A DNA stretch of 64,000 nucleotides from positions 63,707,709 through 63,771,708 of the forward strand of contig CM041084.1 of the NCBI GenBank assembly GCA_023079485.1, read 5' to 3'. The notes below the pieces were generated by a model, which was not told the DNA's origin, did not search any database, and saw only the letters and a list, made by a program, of their open reading frames with translations. Position 1 is the first letter of the stretch, and each line of letters starts with the position of its first letter. This DNA comes from Archilochus colubris. Its lineage: Eukaryota; Chordata; Aves; Apodiformes; Trochilidae. Both the position numbers and the translations under genes were made by a program. This document shows, in pieces, positions 62,115 through 64,000 of this stretch.

Positions 62115-62725
62115 TGAAATGCCTGATAATCAGCCAGAAAATTACCAAGAAAAAGGTAAATTTGACAGAGAAATCTGAGAAGAGCACTAACAGTTTTGTG
62201 CAGCTTTGGGGAAAGACTCCGGTGCATCACAGAGAGAGGAGGAGAGAGCTCAGAGGTGTTTGATAGAATGTGGGACAGATGAGAAAGTCTGGCTGCAGAT
62301 CCCAGCTATGGGAAGAGCAGTTGCAAAAGCAGCCAGGCAGGGAGGGTGGAAATTCAGAGTGCTTCCCCAGGTCTAACCCACACGTCTCCAGCTGGTGCTG
62401 GCTCCTTCTCTCCTGTCTCCTTCTTCCTCTCCACTTCACTTCCTCCCTTGGCCCACTTTTCTTTACTTTTCCAAAGCAGGGGAGCTGACTGCTAAACCTG
62501 AGCAGCCCTGCTTAACACAAAATATGTCATAACCATCCCCGTGAGTGCCATCATGTCGTGCAATGTGCCTGCCTGTTTCTCCTCTCTGCATCCATCTTCC
62601 CATTTATTCTGGATGTTCCTTAAATTGCTTGGCTTCTCAAGTGCTCATCACACAGAGCTACCCACCCACCTCTGTTCATGGCTTCTGGTTATAAGCACAG
62701 CTGATAGATAACACATGAAAAAAAC

Positions 62726-62741
62726 CCAACCAACCAACCAA
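62726..62741. repeat. (AACC)n microsatellite
   Basis: About four AACC units. Confidence 0.8.
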
Positions 62742-64000
62742 ATTGTTCTGAGAGAAGTCAATGGCTTAATAGTAAATAAAAAGTGGCTCCACAATGAGGT
62801 AAATCACTTGTGGAACATAAAGTTTTCAAAGAATGAAGCTGGGAGGGTTGGAAACCTGAGCTAGGAAAGAAGGATTATTTCTCTGTTACCATAGATCTGC
62901 AGTGGATGGTCAAGAAAGTACTTTAAAGGATGAAGATGCAGCAGTTAAGACATGTGAGAAGACAGGATAGGGTTTCATTAGTGCAAAAATGAAAAGATCC
63001 CCAGGAGAAGTATTCTTGGGTCATACTAATTGTGATGTAGACAAAGAAGCTTATAACTACATTGTTTTTGTGCATCTCTTTAAGAAAGATTATCTGAAAA
63101 ACGTTTTGGTAGAGAAATTTTTGCATTTTTTCTTCTTCAAAAAAGTGCAATCTCTCTGTATACTAATTAAACTATATAAAAATTTGTTAGTTTGTTCCCC
63201 ATATCCATATGGAGAAGAATATAACAGAGTGAAAAGTATAAATCAGACTTGAGCATAGACAGAAATGTTCGACACATTTTAAACTTGTGGCATAAAAAGA
63301 TGGTGACCTGCCAGGATATTTCCTGTAATGACTGCTTGGCAGGCTAACCAGGCCTACATCAGGCAAGATCCAAATTAACTCTTTAAAATATTTTTTTAAA
63401 GATGGGGAGGTTGGTGACACTGCAGAATTTCTGTATGACTATCTCAATTTTGTCTGAGCTGGACCCACCTCTTCTAAACATGTTCAGTGGGGTATAATGA
63501 GTTAAAAGGACTTTAAAAACAACCACAACAAAAGAACTGGGGAAAACATCAGATTCAGTTCAGAAGCAAAAGCAGAGGTTATCTTCTGAGTCATAATTAT
63601 CATACTATGGAGTGACAGCAGGGCAGACAAGTGAGTGGTGTTGCAATGAAACAAAACAAAACCATTGGTATGTCAGACTTCCGCAGTTGTCCCTGGCTTT
63701 AAACCAGACAATGTGCTTCAACTTCATCCATAAACTAGTGTTCCTTAAAATGTGTTATGTTTAAAGAAAAAACAAAACCTAATAACTCTCTGCATCAGCC
63801 CACAAAGCTTATTTCTGCACCCAGAACATCCTAGCCCTCTCCTGAGGCTGATAACCCTGTGGGTATGGCAGGGAGAAACCAAACAGGTTTCAAATCCCAA
63901 GCATGGGAGATGAAAATAGCAGCCTTTCACACTTTAAGATCAGATTTATTTTTTATGCACTTCCAGCTCTCATGAACAGCTATTCTGCCATGCAGGCTTC

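Larger units (their letters stand above)
55298..64000. other. Non-coding stretch to the right edge
   Basis: No transposon or exon was supported. Minor features are a direct repeat at 61242-61269, an alternating purine/pyrimidine block at 62087-62114, an (AACC)n run at 62726-62741 and poly-T-rich patches at about 59131-59160 and 59789-59810. Confidence 0.5.

Noticed and set aside
1..64000. Endogenous retrovirus, tRNA, microRNA cluster, CRISPR or other novel system
   Set aside because: I looked for paired LTRs with TG...CA ends, retroviral motifs, cloverleaf sequences and regularly spaced repeats on both strands and found none I could support by eye.

Overview
The window is AT-rich vertebrate nuclear DNA and reads as a bird, or less likely another archosaur. 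The main clue is a set of CR1 LINE fragments: seven 3'-end copies, most ending in the typical 8-bp tail repeat (ATTCTATG). Interspersed repeats are otherwise sparse. There are no bacterial-type genes, no CRISPR array, no recognisable tRNA or rRNA, and no endogenous retrovirus that I can identify. Almost every open frame is a chance ORF in intronic or intergenic sequence, or a shadow of a CR1.

The best gene evidence is at 13.7-15.2 kb. A CpG-rich island (about 14150-15240) covers a minus-strand first coding exon (14343-14598). It has an in-frame upstream stop and a GTGAGT donor. A 585-bp intron separates it from a 58-bp second exon (13700-13757), which has a long pyrimidine tract and a GTAAGT donor and keeps the frame open. 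I do not recognise the protein. The gene should continue leftward out of the window, since no convincing third exon was found before position 1. Weaker splice-bounded candidates are at 6393-6495, 9205-9269 and 54275-54388 (plus strand) and 45412-45496 (minus strand). A TATA-containing candidate minus-strand promoter/5' exon lies at about 39607-39985.

Mobile DNA: CR1 copies lie at 2275-2821, 24538-24681, 35455-35512, 36425-38540 and 55042-55297 (plus) and at 47253-47530 and 53353-53450 (minus). The longest (36425-38540) keeps part of the reverse transcriptase region but is frameshifted. It is split by a 474-bp element (37005-37478) with terminal inverted repeats of about 45 bp, TAGTG/CACTA ends and an 8-bp flanking duplication: a non-autonomous hAT-like DNA transposon. 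A second, differently rearranged copy lies at about 5421-5743. This nested family is the most interesting structure in the window.

The rest is single-copy-looking sequence with microsatellites, two G-free A/C tracts (34521-34676 and about 43736-43838), a purine-rich tract and a few perfect short inverted repeats. I found no convincing novel multi-gene system.
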